Below are positions 1-6,248 of a stretch of 9,180 bases of DNA, piece after piece. Where the stretch lies: assembly GCA_041627475.1 (NCBI GenBank), contig JBFKQZ010000121.1:1-9180 (forward strand), given 5' to 3'. Origin of the DNA: JBFGFG01 sp041627475 (GTDB lineage Bacteria; Actinomycetota; Nitriliruptoria; Nitriliruptorales; Nitriliruptoraceae). Made by a program: the position numbers and the translations under genes. The notes below the pieces were generated by a model. The model had not been told where the DNA came from and made no database searches. It saw only the letters and a program-made list of their open reading frames with translations. Position 1 is the first letter of the stretch, and each line of letters opens with the position of its first letter.

Positions 1-1150
1 GCGGTTCCGCCTGCGCGGCGACCCGGTCCGCGAGACTCTGCTCGATCAGGGTCGCCGCCACGTCGGGGTCGTGCCGGCACCACACGCACGCCGCCGAGCT
101 CGCGCCGGGGATCGTCGGGGGCACCAGGGACCTGGCCGCCGACCGGGCACCGTCGGTACGGGCGGCGAGGGAGTCGCGGTCGAGCAGCAGGGACAGGCCA
201 CGCCGGAACCGGACGTCGTCGAGCGGCGGTTGTCGCGTGTCCAGCAGCAGCAGCGAGGTCGTGTCCGTGAAGCCGTCGAGGAGCCGCAGGCCGACCTCGG
301 CGTCCGCCACGTCGTCGCGGCGCCCGGCCGGCAGCTGGCTCACCTGGATCTGCCCGGCGAGCAGGTCGGCGTGCCGGATGGCGCGGTCCTCGTCGGAGCC
401 GTAGATACGGAAGACGACCTCCTCGACGTTGTCCGGCTCCGGATGCGTCGCGGACGGCCGCAGGCGCAGGAACTGGTTGTGGACCCACGTCTCGGCGAGG
501 CGGAACGGGCCGTTGCCGACGGGCGCCTCCCCGAACGCGTCCGGCTCCTCGAGTGCTGCCGGCGGTACGGGCGCCAGCGCTGGGTGTGCCAACACGGTCG
601 GCAGCTCCGGCACGGGATCGGTCAGGTCGATCCGGACGGTGCGGTCGTCGACGGCGACGACGCCACGCAGCGGCTGGCCGACCTGCGCGGCGGCGAAGCC
701 GACGACGTCCCGCAGGAGGTGGGCGTGCAGGGAGGGCGGCGAGGCGTCGCCGTCCGCGATGCGACGGAGTCCCCGGACCACGTCGCCCGCGACGACACGC
801 TCCCCGTCGTGCCACCGCGCGTCCGCGTCGAGGGTGAACGTGAAGGAGGTCGCGTCCGCGTTGGCCTGCCACGACGTCGCGAGTGCCGGCTCGGGCGCCA
901 GGTCCGGACCGAGCCGCGTCAGGGAGTCGAACAGCGCGTCGACCAGCAGGGCGTCGTCGTCACGGACGATGCGGGCCGGGTCGAGCGACGTCGGGTCGGT
1001 CCCGAGCGCCCAGCGCAGGACCCCCGGCCCGTCAGGGGCAGCGACCGGCGACGCGGACGGCGACGGTGCCGGCGCCGGTGCCGTCTCGCACGACGTCAGC
1101 AGCAGCGCGCCCAGGAGCAGCGCCGCGAGCCCGCCGTGCCGCGACCTCAG
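1..1150 (-). CDS. Family 5 ABC solute-binding lipoprotein (partial, C-terminus beyond left edge)
   Basis: About 383 residues are visible; the gene continues past the left edge. It should be the extracytoplasmic, lipid-anchored binding protein of a peptide/nickel-type ABC importer (SBP_bac_5 family). The N-terminus is a lipoprotein signal: basic RSRH, a Leu/Ala-rich stretch, then lipobox LTSC with the lipidated Cys at residue 21, followed by an Ala/Pro/Ser linker. Family-like segments follow: LRWALGTDPTSLDPA, RWHDGERVVAGDVVRGL, VGNGPFRL, and VRFRRGLSLLLDRDSLA, which matches the usual VRxALxxAIDR block. The reading frame has no ATG, GTG or TTG anywhere from upstream of secG to the signal peptide. 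The only near-cognate start is the CTG at 1150-1148, which overlaps the secG TGA (CTGA) and gives a signal peptide of normal length. No clear Shine-Dalgarno precedes it. The family call is firm; the substrate is unknown and the start is unusual. It may partner with the ABC core at the other end of the window, but nothing here proves it. Confidence 0.85.
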   Translation of the reverse strand, partial: MRSRHGGLAALLLGALLLTSCETAPAPAPSPSASPVAAPDGPGVLRWALGTDPTSLDPARIVRDDDALLVDALFDSLTRLGPDLAPEPALATSWQANADATSFTFTLDADARWHDGERVVAGDVVRGLRRIADGDASPPSLHAHLLRDVVGFAAAQVGQPLRGVVAVDDRTVRIDLTDPVPELPTVLAHPALAPVPPAALEEPDAFGEAPVGNGPFRLAETWVHNQFLRLRPSATHPEPDNVEEVVFRIYGSDEDRAIRHADLLAGQIQVSQLPAGRRDDVADAEVGLRLLDGFTDTTSLLLLDTRQPPLDDVRFRRGLSLLLDRDSLAARTDGARSAARSLVPPTIPGASSAACVWCRHDPDVAATLIEQSLADRVAAQAEP

Positions 1151-1368
1151 AGGACCAGGCCGAGGAGGATCGTGGTGATCGTGAACCCGACGACCGACGC
1201 GATCGTCAGTCGGTTGAGGTTCTTCTCGGCCATCGCCGAGCCCTGCACGGCGGCGGCGCCACCACCGAACATGTCCGACAGGCCACCACCGGCACCGCGG
1301 TGCAGGAGGATGAACAGCACCACGAGGAGCGAGAAGATCACGTGGATCACGATCAGTGCGGTGGTCAC
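1147..1368 (-). CDS. secG: Preprotein translocase subunit SecG
   Basis: SecG is the small accessory subunit of the SecYEG channel in the cytoplasmic membrane and stimulates protein export. The predicted 73-residue protein has the classic two-helix layout: TM1 at about residues 3-22, a cytoplasmic loop with HRGAGGGLSDMFGGG, and TM2 at about 54-73. The Gly-rich loop with SDMFGG is diagnostic of actinobacterial-type SecG. I chose the GTG at 1368 because SecG proteins normally start just before TM1. An in-frame ATG at 1407 would add 13 Pro/Ser-rich residues, and neither start has a convincing Shine-Dalgarno. It lies 70 bp (31 bp with the longer start) downstream of the M56 gene on the same strand, and its stop overlaps the start of the binding-protein gene by 4 bases. 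In many actinobacteria secG follows gap-pgk-tpi, so this neighbourhood is different. I see no promoter of its own. Confidence 0.9.
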   Translation of the reverse strand: MTTALIVIHVIFSLLVVLFILLHRGAGGGLSDMFGGGAAAVQGSAMAEKNLNRLTIASVVGFTITTILLGLVL

Positions 1369-1438
1369 AGCGTGGCTCGGTCGTGTCGGGGACGGTGCTG
1401 GCTCCATGGCCGGTCGCAGAGGGTACCGACCATGTCCG

Positions 1439-2830
1439 TCAGCGCGTGCGCTGCCGCTGCAGCCAGAACAGCCCCATCTGCCCGTCCTGCGAGCGCAGCA
1501 CCGGGTCGAGGCGCCAGCGGTCGACCAGCTCGGAGTCCACGCGGACCACGGGCTGGGGGGCCAGCCGGAGCCGGTGGTCGACGGCTGGCGGGCGACACGA
1601 CACGGCGACCCGGTCGCACGCCTCGAGCCGCAGGGGCGTCATCGCCTCGGGGTCGTCGAGCGGCAGCACCGACGCGGACTCGAGGGTGTCCTCGGGCTGC
1701 GTCCCTGCCGTGGCGGACGCACTGCGCCCCGCGCGGTCGAAGGCGGCGAAGACCGTGCTGCGCACCTCGGTGGGGGTCGCCGCCGGACCGGCGACGTCAC
1801 TGAACAGCAGGCCGAGCGCGTCGCGCTCCCGCTCTGCCCCGGCGACGGTGGTCGGCACCACGACGGCGGTCGCGACGGCGGCACCGAGCGCGACCATGGC
1901 GACACTGACCTCGGCGCCGCGACGCAGACGACCGGGAGCCGCACGCTCGTCACACAGCTCCTCGACCCTGGCGACGAGTGTCCCCTCGGCCAGGAGCGGC
2001 GCGCACGCCGCGACCTGCTGTCCGCGCGCGGCCTCCAGCACCTTGAGGAGCCCGCTGGCCAACGCGCCGGGCCGCCCGGTGAGGTTGGTGGCGGTGGCGT
2101 CCGCCGCGTGCTCGCGCTCCCGGAGGAGGCGCTGCAGCGACCACCGACCGGCCGGGACGAAGAAGAAGACGTCGCGGACGACGCCCAGCGCGGCAGCGAC
2201 GAGGTTGTCCCGACGGACCACGTGCGCGAGCTCGTGCGCGAGCACGCCCTCGAGCTCGGCGCGGTCCAGCCGGCGGAGCAGGCTGCGGTCGAGCAGCAGC
2301 ACCGGCCGCCGGATCCCGATCACCGCTGCCCCACCGGGCAGCTCCGGGACGAGCAGCAGGTCGGGCGGTGCCGTCCGCAGCCCGGCAGCGAGCTTGGCGA
2401 CGATCGTCGACACGACCGCTGGTGGCGTGTCGCCGGCCGCGACCAGCGCGTCGTAGTGCCGGGCGGCCACGCGACTCCGACGGAGGCGCAGGCCCAGCCG
2501 GACCGCGACGACGGTCGCGTAGGCACCGAAGAGCAGCGGGACCGCCGACGGGGCGAAGCTGAGGTAGGTGTCCTGCACCGGGATGGCGAGCCCGTTGACC
2601 GCGTCCACCGTGTGCCACACCGACGGCAGCGCAGGCGTGCGGGCGAACCCGATCGCCACGGCGGCGATGGCGAGCGCGGGCAGCAGGGCGACGAGCGCGC
2701 GGACACGGGGCGAGCGCAGACCGGAGCGGAGGAGCAGGCGACCCACGACGACCGCGACGGTCGACGCCAGCGCCACCCGGACCGCGATCGAGTCGGTCGG
2801 GAGGCTCAGCAGGAGCCCCACATCACCCAT
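1439..2830 (-). CDS. M56 family (BlaR1-like) membrane zinc metallopeptidase
   Basis: The 463-residue integral membrane protein probably acts as the signal-transducing protease partner of the BlaI-type repressor encoded just upstream. Hydrophobic segments lie at about residues 5-35, 44-62, 94-113, 209-226 and 307-326. The zinc site is HELAH (His199, Glu200, His203), with the third ligand Glu240 in EREHAAD, as in M56/M48 peptidases. After the last helix come about 135 residues, probably extracytoplasmic, containing Cys405 and Cys412. BlaR1 and MecR1 instead carry a penicillin-binding sensor domain of about 250 residues with SxxK; I see no such domain here, so beta-lactam sensing is not supported. 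The start ATG lies 5 bases after the blaI stop (TGACCTCCATG), so translation is probably coupled; no good Shine-Dalgarno is visible. By analogy with BlaR1 the protease would lead to loss of BlaI, but its ligand and its target are unknown. Confidence 0.88.
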   Translation of the reverse strand: MGDVGLLLSLPTDSIAVRVALASTVAVVVGRLLLRSGLRSPRVRALVALLPALAIAAVAIGFARTPALPSVWHTVDAVNGLAIPVQDTYLSFAPSAVPLLFGAYATVVAVRLGLRLRRSRVAARHYDALVAAGDTPPAVVSTIVAKLAAGLRTAPPDLLLVPELPGGAAVIGIRRPVLLLDRSLLRRLDRAELEGVLAHELAHVVRRDNLVAAALGVVRDVFFFVPAGRWSLQRLLREREHAADATATNLTGRPGALASGLLKVLEAARGQQVAACAPLLAEGTLVARVEELCDERAAPGRLRRGAEVSVAMVALGAAVATAVVVPTTVAGAERERDALGLLFSDVAGPAATPTEVRSTVFAAFDRAGRSASATAGTQPEDTLESASVLPLDDPEAMTPLRLEACDRVAVSCRPPAVDHRLRLAPQPVVRVDSELVDRWRLDPVLRSQDGQMGLFWLQRQRTR

Positions 2831-2835
2831 GGAGG

Positions 2836-3234
2836 TCAGCGCTCGTCCGCGCGGCGACGGGCCACGGCGGAACGCAGCGCGTCGAGGGTCACGTCGTCGA
2901 CGTCGTCGACGACCTCGGCCAGGTAGGCGGCAGCCGGCTCCGGATAGCGGGCGAGCAGCCAGGTCAGCACGCTCCCGACGGTGCTGCGGGCGTAGTCCTC
3001 ACGATCGATGTGCGGCCGGTAGACGTGCGCGAGCCCCGAGGTGTCGCGCTGCAGCAGGCCCTTGGCGGCGAGCCGCGTCATCGTCGTCATCACGGTCGTG
3101 TAGGCGATCTCACGGCTCTCGGCGAGCACGGCGTGGACATCACGCACGGTGGACGCACCGAGATCCCAGACCGCCTCCATCACGTCCTGTTCGAGCGGCC
3201 CGAGCAGGCCCTCGAGTTCCTCGTCACGACGCAT
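2836..3234 (-). CDS. BlaI/MecI/CopY family transcriptional repressor
   Basis: The 132-residue protein has the length of BlaI/MecI (about 125). The N-terminal winged helix-turn-helix spans about residues 8-75: LGPLEQDVMEAVWDLG (helix 1), STVRDVHAVL, then the recognition region IAYTTVMTTMTRLAAKGLL and the wing RDTSGLAHVYRP. The C-terminal part (about 80-125) is the helical dimerisation region, TVGSVLTWLLARY onward. Members repress by binding dyad operators as dimers and are inactivated when a cognate M56 protease is activated. The ATG at 3234 is chosen over an upstream in-frame ATG at 3288 because GGGAG sits 8 bases before it (GGGAGTTGCCAGATG) and family homology begins there. It is the first gene of a minus-strand unit with the M56 gene and probably secG, and is divergent from the exporter. 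The target genes are an inference; no beta-lactamase gene is present. Confidence 0.92.
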   Translation of the reverse strand: MRRDEELEGLLGPLEQDVMEAVWDLGASTVRDVHAVLAESREIAYTTVMTTMTRLAAKGLLQRDTSGLAHVYRPHIDREDYARSTVGSVLTWLLARYPEPAAAYLAEVVDDVDDVTLDALRSAVARRRADER

Positions 3235-3241
3235 CTGGCAA

Positions 3242-3256
3242 CTCCCTCGTCGGGAG
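3242..3256. promoter_or_regulatory. Inverted repeat at the blaI transcription start / ribosome binding site
   Basis: CTCCC (3242-3246), TCGTC, GGGAG (3252-3256). On the minus strand the second arm includes the Shine-Dalgarno GGGAG of blaI, so in the transcript the repeat could either hide the ribosome binding site or, as DNA, serve as a second operator near the start point. The short 5-bp arms make chance occurrence quite possible. Confidence 0.25.
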
Positions 3257-3259
3257 GCC

Positions 3260-3288
3260 ACTCTACGGGGCTCCGACGGACCTGTCAC
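3260..3288 (-). promoter_or_regulatory. Probable sigma70-type promoter of the blaI operon
   Basis: On the minus strand a -35 element GTGACA (3288-3283) and a -10 element TAGAGT (3265-3260) are separated by exactly 17 bp. Transcription would start near 3253, leaving a leader of about 20 bases that contains the blaI ribosome binding site. This was found by eye, and a match of this quality in high-GC DNA could occur by chance, but the position relative to blaI is right. Confidence 0.5.
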
Positions 3289-3294
3289 CGGTCC
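3278..3294. promoter_or_regulatory. Inverted repeat over the blaI -35 box, candidate operator
   Basis: GGACC (3278-3282), 7 bases, GGTCC (3290-3294). The repeat overlaps the proposed -35 element of blaI and lies 27 bases before the exporter start codon, so a dimer bound here could affect both divergent genes. It does not match the TACA-type BlaI operator of firmicutes, but actinobacterial family members can recognise other sequences. The assignment rests only on position and symmetry. Confidence 0.3.
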
Positions 3295-3320
3295 ACGACG
3301 CAGGGCGCACGGAGTCGACG

Positions 3321-4628
3321 ATGACGGAGCGGCAGGGCCGGGCAGGACCGCTCGGCCGCGACTTCCGGCTGCTCCTGACGGCAGGCACGATCTCCAACGT
3401 CGGCGACGGCGTCGACGCGACCGCCCTCCCCCTCCTGGCGGCCTCGCTGACGACGGATCCGGTCCTGTTCGCGGGGGTGGCCACCACGGCGCGACTTCCC
3501 TGGCTGCTGTTCGCCCTGCAGGCGGGCGCGCTCGCGGACCGGCTGGACCGGCGCGTGCTCATGGCGAGCGTCAACGTCGTGCGGACCTTCCTGCTCGCGG
3601 TCCTGGGCGTCACCGTGCTGTTGGACACCGCCTCCATCTGGTTGCTGTACGTGGTCTCGTTCGGGCTCGGTACCGCTGAGGTGCTGTTCGACACCTCGGC
3701 GCAGGCGTTCCTGCCGCGCATCGTCCGCAGCGACCAGCTCGAGCGCGCCAACGGGCTGCAGATGGGGTTCGAGACGACCGCCAACCAGTTCGTCGGTCCT
3801 CCGCTCGGCGGCCTCCTCTTCGCTGCGGCCGCGGCCGTGCCGATCCTGCTGGACGCCGGCACCTTCCTCGTCGCAGCGATGCTGCTGCTGGCGATCACGG
3901 CCAGCGCCGGGCGTGCGGCCGTCCGTCCCGGCACAGCGAGCCCGACGGACGTGTCGCCAGCCGCGGATCCCGATGCCGCCGTCACCCCCACCGGGCCTGC
4001 GCCTCGAATCCGAGACGAGATCAGGGAGGGCCTCCGCTGGCTCCGTCAGCACGCGCTCCTGCGCTCGCTGGCCGTGCTGCTCGGACTCATGAACGGGGGG
4101 TTCATGATGTTCGGGTCGATCCTCGCGCTGTTCGCCCTGGACGTCCTCGACCTCAACGAGGTGCAGTTCGGGTTCCTCCTCACTGCGGTCGCGCTGGGTT
4201 CGGTGACCGGGTCGCTGCTCTCGGCGCGGGTGGTGGCCCGGTTCGGCCGGGCCCGCACGCTCTGGTTGACGCTGTCGGCATCGGTCGTGCTCCCGGTCGT
4301 CCAGGGCCTCACCAGCGACGTCTGGGTCTTCGCCGGTGCCGCCGTCGTCTTCGGGATGACGGCAGTGCTGTGGAACGTGATCACCGTGTCGCTGCGACAA
4401 CGGATCATCCCGGACCACCTCCTCGGTCGCGTGAACGCCGTCTATCGGTTCCTCGGGTGGGGCGCGATGCCGATCGGTGCGTTCCTCGGTGGTCTGCTGG
4501 CTGACGCCTTCGGCCTGCGCGCGCCGTTCCTCGCCGCGTCGGCCATCATGGTCATCGGCATCGTCGCACTCGGCCGCCACGTCACGAGTGCGGCGATCGA
4601 GAGCGCCCACCAGGAGGTGCACACGTGA
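3321..4628 (+). CDS. MFS exporter (DHA3/EntS-like, MFS_3)
   Basis: This 435-residue proton-coupled major facilitator protein of the cytoplasmic membrane is probably a drug, siderophore or metabolite exporter; the substrate cannot be read from the sequence. It has the usual family length and about 12 hydrophobic segments in two six-helix halves. The N-terminal half opens with LLLTAGTISNVGDGVDATALPLLAA, and motif A between TM2 and TM3 is GALADRLDRR (residues 69-78). FDTSAQAFLPRIV and LERANGLQMGFETTANQFVGPPLGG are characteristic of the DHA3/EntS group. A hydrophilic Ala/Pro/Thr linker (about 197-230) separates the halves. The second half contains LLGRVNAVYRFLGWGAMPIGAFLGG. The ATG at 3321 is chosen for the GGAG 6 bases upstream (GGAGTCGACGATG); the longer upstream frame is non-homologous. 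It is divergent from blaI across 86 bp and coupled by a 4-base overlap to the PH-domain gene. Control by BlaI is plausible but unproven. Confidence 0.9.
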   Translation: MTERQGRAGPLGRDFRLLLTAGTISNVGDGVDATALPLLAASLTTDPVLFAGVATTARLPWLLFALQAGALADRLDRRVLMASVNVVRTFLLAVLGVTVLLDTASIWLLYVVSFGLGTAEVLFDTSAQAFLPRIVRSDQLERANGLQMGFETTANQFVGPPLGGLLFAAAAAVPILLDAGTFLVAAMLLLAITASAGRAAVRPGTASPTDVSPAADPDAAVTPTGPAPRIRDEIREGLRWLRQHALLRSLAVLLGLMNGGFMMFGSILALFALDVLDLNEVQFGFLLTAVALGSVTGSLLSARVVARFGRARTLWLTLSASVVLPVVQGLTSDVWVFAGAAVVFGMTAVLWNVITVSLRQRIIPDHLLGRVNAVYRFLGWGAMPIGAFLGGLLADAFGLRAPFLAASAIMVIGIVALGRHVTSAAIESAHQEVHT

Positions 4629-5152
4629 GCCGGCCGCCCCTCGTCCTGCACTCCAGTGCGTGGCGACTGCTGCTGCAGTGGACGACACCGCTCGTCCTCC
4701 TCGCGCTCGGGCTCACCGGTCTCACGGCGGGTGCTCGACCCATCCCGCTCGTCCTGACCGCGCTCGGCCTGGTGGCGGGCGGCGTGGTGCTGCTGGACCT
4801 CCCGCTGCGGAGTGAGTTCACCGAGGAGGGCATCACGAGGATCTGCGCACTCCGCCGGCAGCACCTGCCCTGGAGCCGCGTCGTCGCCGTGGAGCGCGCG
4901 GGCGGTGTGCCGTCCCGCCCGGACGCTGACGGCAAGCGCAAACCGCCCGGCATCACGCGTGGCCTCGTGGCCCGGACGGGGCCCCGACGCGTCCACCTGC
5001 TCGTGGACCGCCGCGAGTCCCACGCGGAGTACGACGCGATCAAGCAGCTGCTGCGCGACCGGGCCACGCAGCTGCGTGCCGGTCAGCCGCCGCTCGAGGC
5101 CGCACCAGCCGGCCGCGGTCGCCGGGCCCTGCACCGCCGCGACCGCGACTGA
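4625..5152 (+). CDS. Membrane-anchored PH-domain protein
   Basis: The 175-residue protein has two N-terminal transmembrane helices (about residues 16-35 and 39-58) forming a hairpin, followed by a soluble PH-like domain (about 63-150). FTEEGITRICALRRQHLPWSRVVAVER fits the bacterial PH pattern in which a strand pair leads into a conserved I/LPWSxV turn. The tail (about 150-175) is basic and Arg-rich. Such proteins are common in actinobacteria and mostly uncharacterised; a role at the membrane is all that can be said. Start: GTG at 4625, with AGGAGG 6 bases upstream and the start overlapping the exporter stop (GTGA), so the two proteins are probably made together. It ends 4 bases from the stop of the convergent ATPase gene. 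An accessory role for the exporter is possible but not supported beyond the coupling. Confidence 0.75.
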   Translation: MSRPPLVLHSSAWRLLLQWTTPLVLLALGLTGLTAGARPIPLVLTALGLVAGGVVLLDLPLRSEFTEEGITRICALRRQHLPWSRVVAVERAGGVPSRPDADGKRKPPGITRGLVARTGPRRVHLLVDRRESHAEYDAIKQLLRDRATQLRAGQPPLEAAPAGRGRRALHRRDRD

Positions 5153-5162
5153 CCGGTCAGTC
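5147..5162. repeat. Perfect 16-bp palindrome holding both convergent stop codons
   Basis: GACTGACCGGTCAGTC reads the same on both strands. The TGA of the plus-strand PH-domain gene (5150-5152) and the TGA of the minus-strand ATPase gene (5159-5157) occupy symmetric positions in it. As RNA it could form a 6-bp stem with a CCGG loop in either transcript. There is no T-tract, so it is not a standard intrinsic terminator, though some high-GC bacteria use hairpins without one. Confidence 0.6.
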
Positions 5163-6248
5163 CGTCGCGACGTGCTCGTCCAGCGGCGTGTAGCCCTCGG
5201 CGCGCGCACCGGATGTCGCCTCGCGGCCGACGCGGTCGAGGATCGTCTCGCCCAGCTCGAGCGGGAAGTGGCATGCCGCGAAGTGGCCGGGCCGGTGCTC
5301 GACCAGCGGCGGCACCTCCTCGGTGCACTCCGGTCGCGCGACCGGGCAGCGCGTGTGGAAGCGACAGCCGGACGGCGGCGAGGCCGGGCTCGGCAGGTCG
5401 CCCTCGAGGATGATCCGCTCGCGTGAGCGCTCAAGATCGGGGTCCGCCACCGGCACCGCCGACAACAGCGAGGCCGAGTACGGGTGGATCGGCGACTCGT
5501 AGAGGTCGTTGCGGTCCGCCAGCTCGGCCATCATGCCGAGGTACATCACGCCGACGCGGTCGGAGATGTGCCGGACGACCGAGAGGTCGTGCGCGATGAA
5601 CATGTAGGAGAGGTCGTACTCCTCCTGCAGGTCCTCGAGGAGGTTCAGCACCTGGGCCTGGACCGACACGTCGAGGGCTGACACCGGCTCGTCGAGCACC
5701 ACCAGGTCGGGGTTGAGGGCGAGCGACCGGGCGATGCCGATGCGCTGCCGCTGACCACCCGAGAACTCGTGCGGGTAGCGGTTCGCGTGCTCGGGCGACA
5801 GCCCGACCTGGGCGAGCAGCTCGCGGACACGCTCCCGGATCTCCTGCTTGCCGGCGCCGTGGATCAGCAGCGGCTCGCCGATCGAGTCACCGACCGGCAT
5901 GCGGGGGTTCAGCGAGGCGAACGGGTCCTGGAAGACCATCTGCATCTCGCGCCGGAGCTCACGCATGCGGTCGTCGTCGGCCGCGACCACGTCCTCGCCC
6001 CGGTAGCGGACCTCGCCGGACGTCGGCTCGTGGAGGCGCAGGATCGCGCGCCCGAGCGTGCTCTTGCCACAGCCGGACTCACCGACGATGCCGAGGGTCT
6101 CCTCGGGATAGACGTTGAACGTCACGCCGTCGACGGCGTGCACTCGGCCCACCTCGCGCCGCAGCAGGCCGGCGCGGATCGGGAAGTGCTTGACGAGGTC
6201 GACGACCTCGAGGACGGGCTCGGGCATCGTGTCGGGAGCGGACGTCAC
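5157..6248 (-). CDS. oppF: Oligopeptide/dipeptide ABC transporter ATPase, OppF/DppF type
   Basis: The 363-residue ATPase is one of two that power the peptide importer encoded upstream in the same operon, on the cytoplasmic face of the membrane. Visible motifs: Walker A GESGCGKST (residues 56-64), Q-loop FQDP (106-109), signature FSGGQRQ (162-168), Walker B VVLDEP (Asp186, Glu187), and switch His220. The C-terminal oligopeptide-transporter extension has HPY (255-257) and four cysteines (295, 301, 308, 326) in CRFHTRCPVARPEC...C. The start is GTG at 6248, overlapping the stop of the preceding ATPase gene (GTGA), with GGAGG 7 bases upstream. A longer frame to an ATG at 6392 merely runs antisense-style through the neighbour and lacks homology. 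The symbol is at family level; peptide size or a nickel-type substrate cannot be distinguished. All catalytic residues are present. Confidence 0.93.
   Translation of the reverse strand: MTSAPDTMPEPVLEVVDLVKHFPIRAGLLRREVGRVHAVDGVTFNVYPEETLGIVGESGCGKSTLGRAILRLHEPTSGEVRYRGEDVVAADDDRMRELRREMQMVFQDPFASLNPRMPVGDSIGEPLLIHGAGKQEIRERVRELLAQVGLSPEHANRYPHEFSGGQRQRIGIARSLALNPDLVVLDEPVSALDVSVQAQVLNLLEDLQEEYDLSYMFIAHDLSVVRHISDRVGVMYLGMMAELADRNDLYESPIHPYSASLLSAVPVADPDLERSRERIILEGDLPSPASPPSGCRFHTRCPVARPECTEEVPPLVEHRPGHFAACHFPLELGETILDRVGREATSGARAEGYTPLDEHVATD

Noticed and set aside
241..256. CAG trinucleotide run
   Set aside because: It encodes a run of leucines (CTG codons) in the binding protein on the minus strand and is too short to be a meaningful repeat.
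2885..2915. Repeated GTCGTCGAC units near the end of blaI
   Set aside because: They encode a Val/Asp-rich stretch (VVDDVDDVT) in the repressor; codon usage for alternating Val and Asp explains the repetition.
71..2926. Very long open frame on the plus strand (951 codons) across the binding-protein, secG and M56 genes
   Set aside because: Antisense to three genes with clear family motifs. Its translation is Arg/Gly/Asp/Gln-rich and low in hydrophobic residues, the usual shadow in very high-GC DNA.
2568..3320. N-terminal extension of the exporter frame back to 2568
   Set aside because: It would run antisense through blaI and the M56 gene; the extension is Arg/Ser-rich with no homology, and a good ribosome site marks the ATG at 3321.
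3285..4688. 467-codon open frame on the minus strand antisense to the exporter
   Set aside because: The sequence is rich in Arg, Glu, Gln and His with no domain pattern, while the plus strand encodes a clear MFS protein with Shine-Dalgarno and motif A.
5147..5162. Classification of the palindrome as an intrinsic terminator
   Set aside because: There is no T-tract on either side and the stem is only 6 bp, so it is reported as a palindrome, not a terminator.
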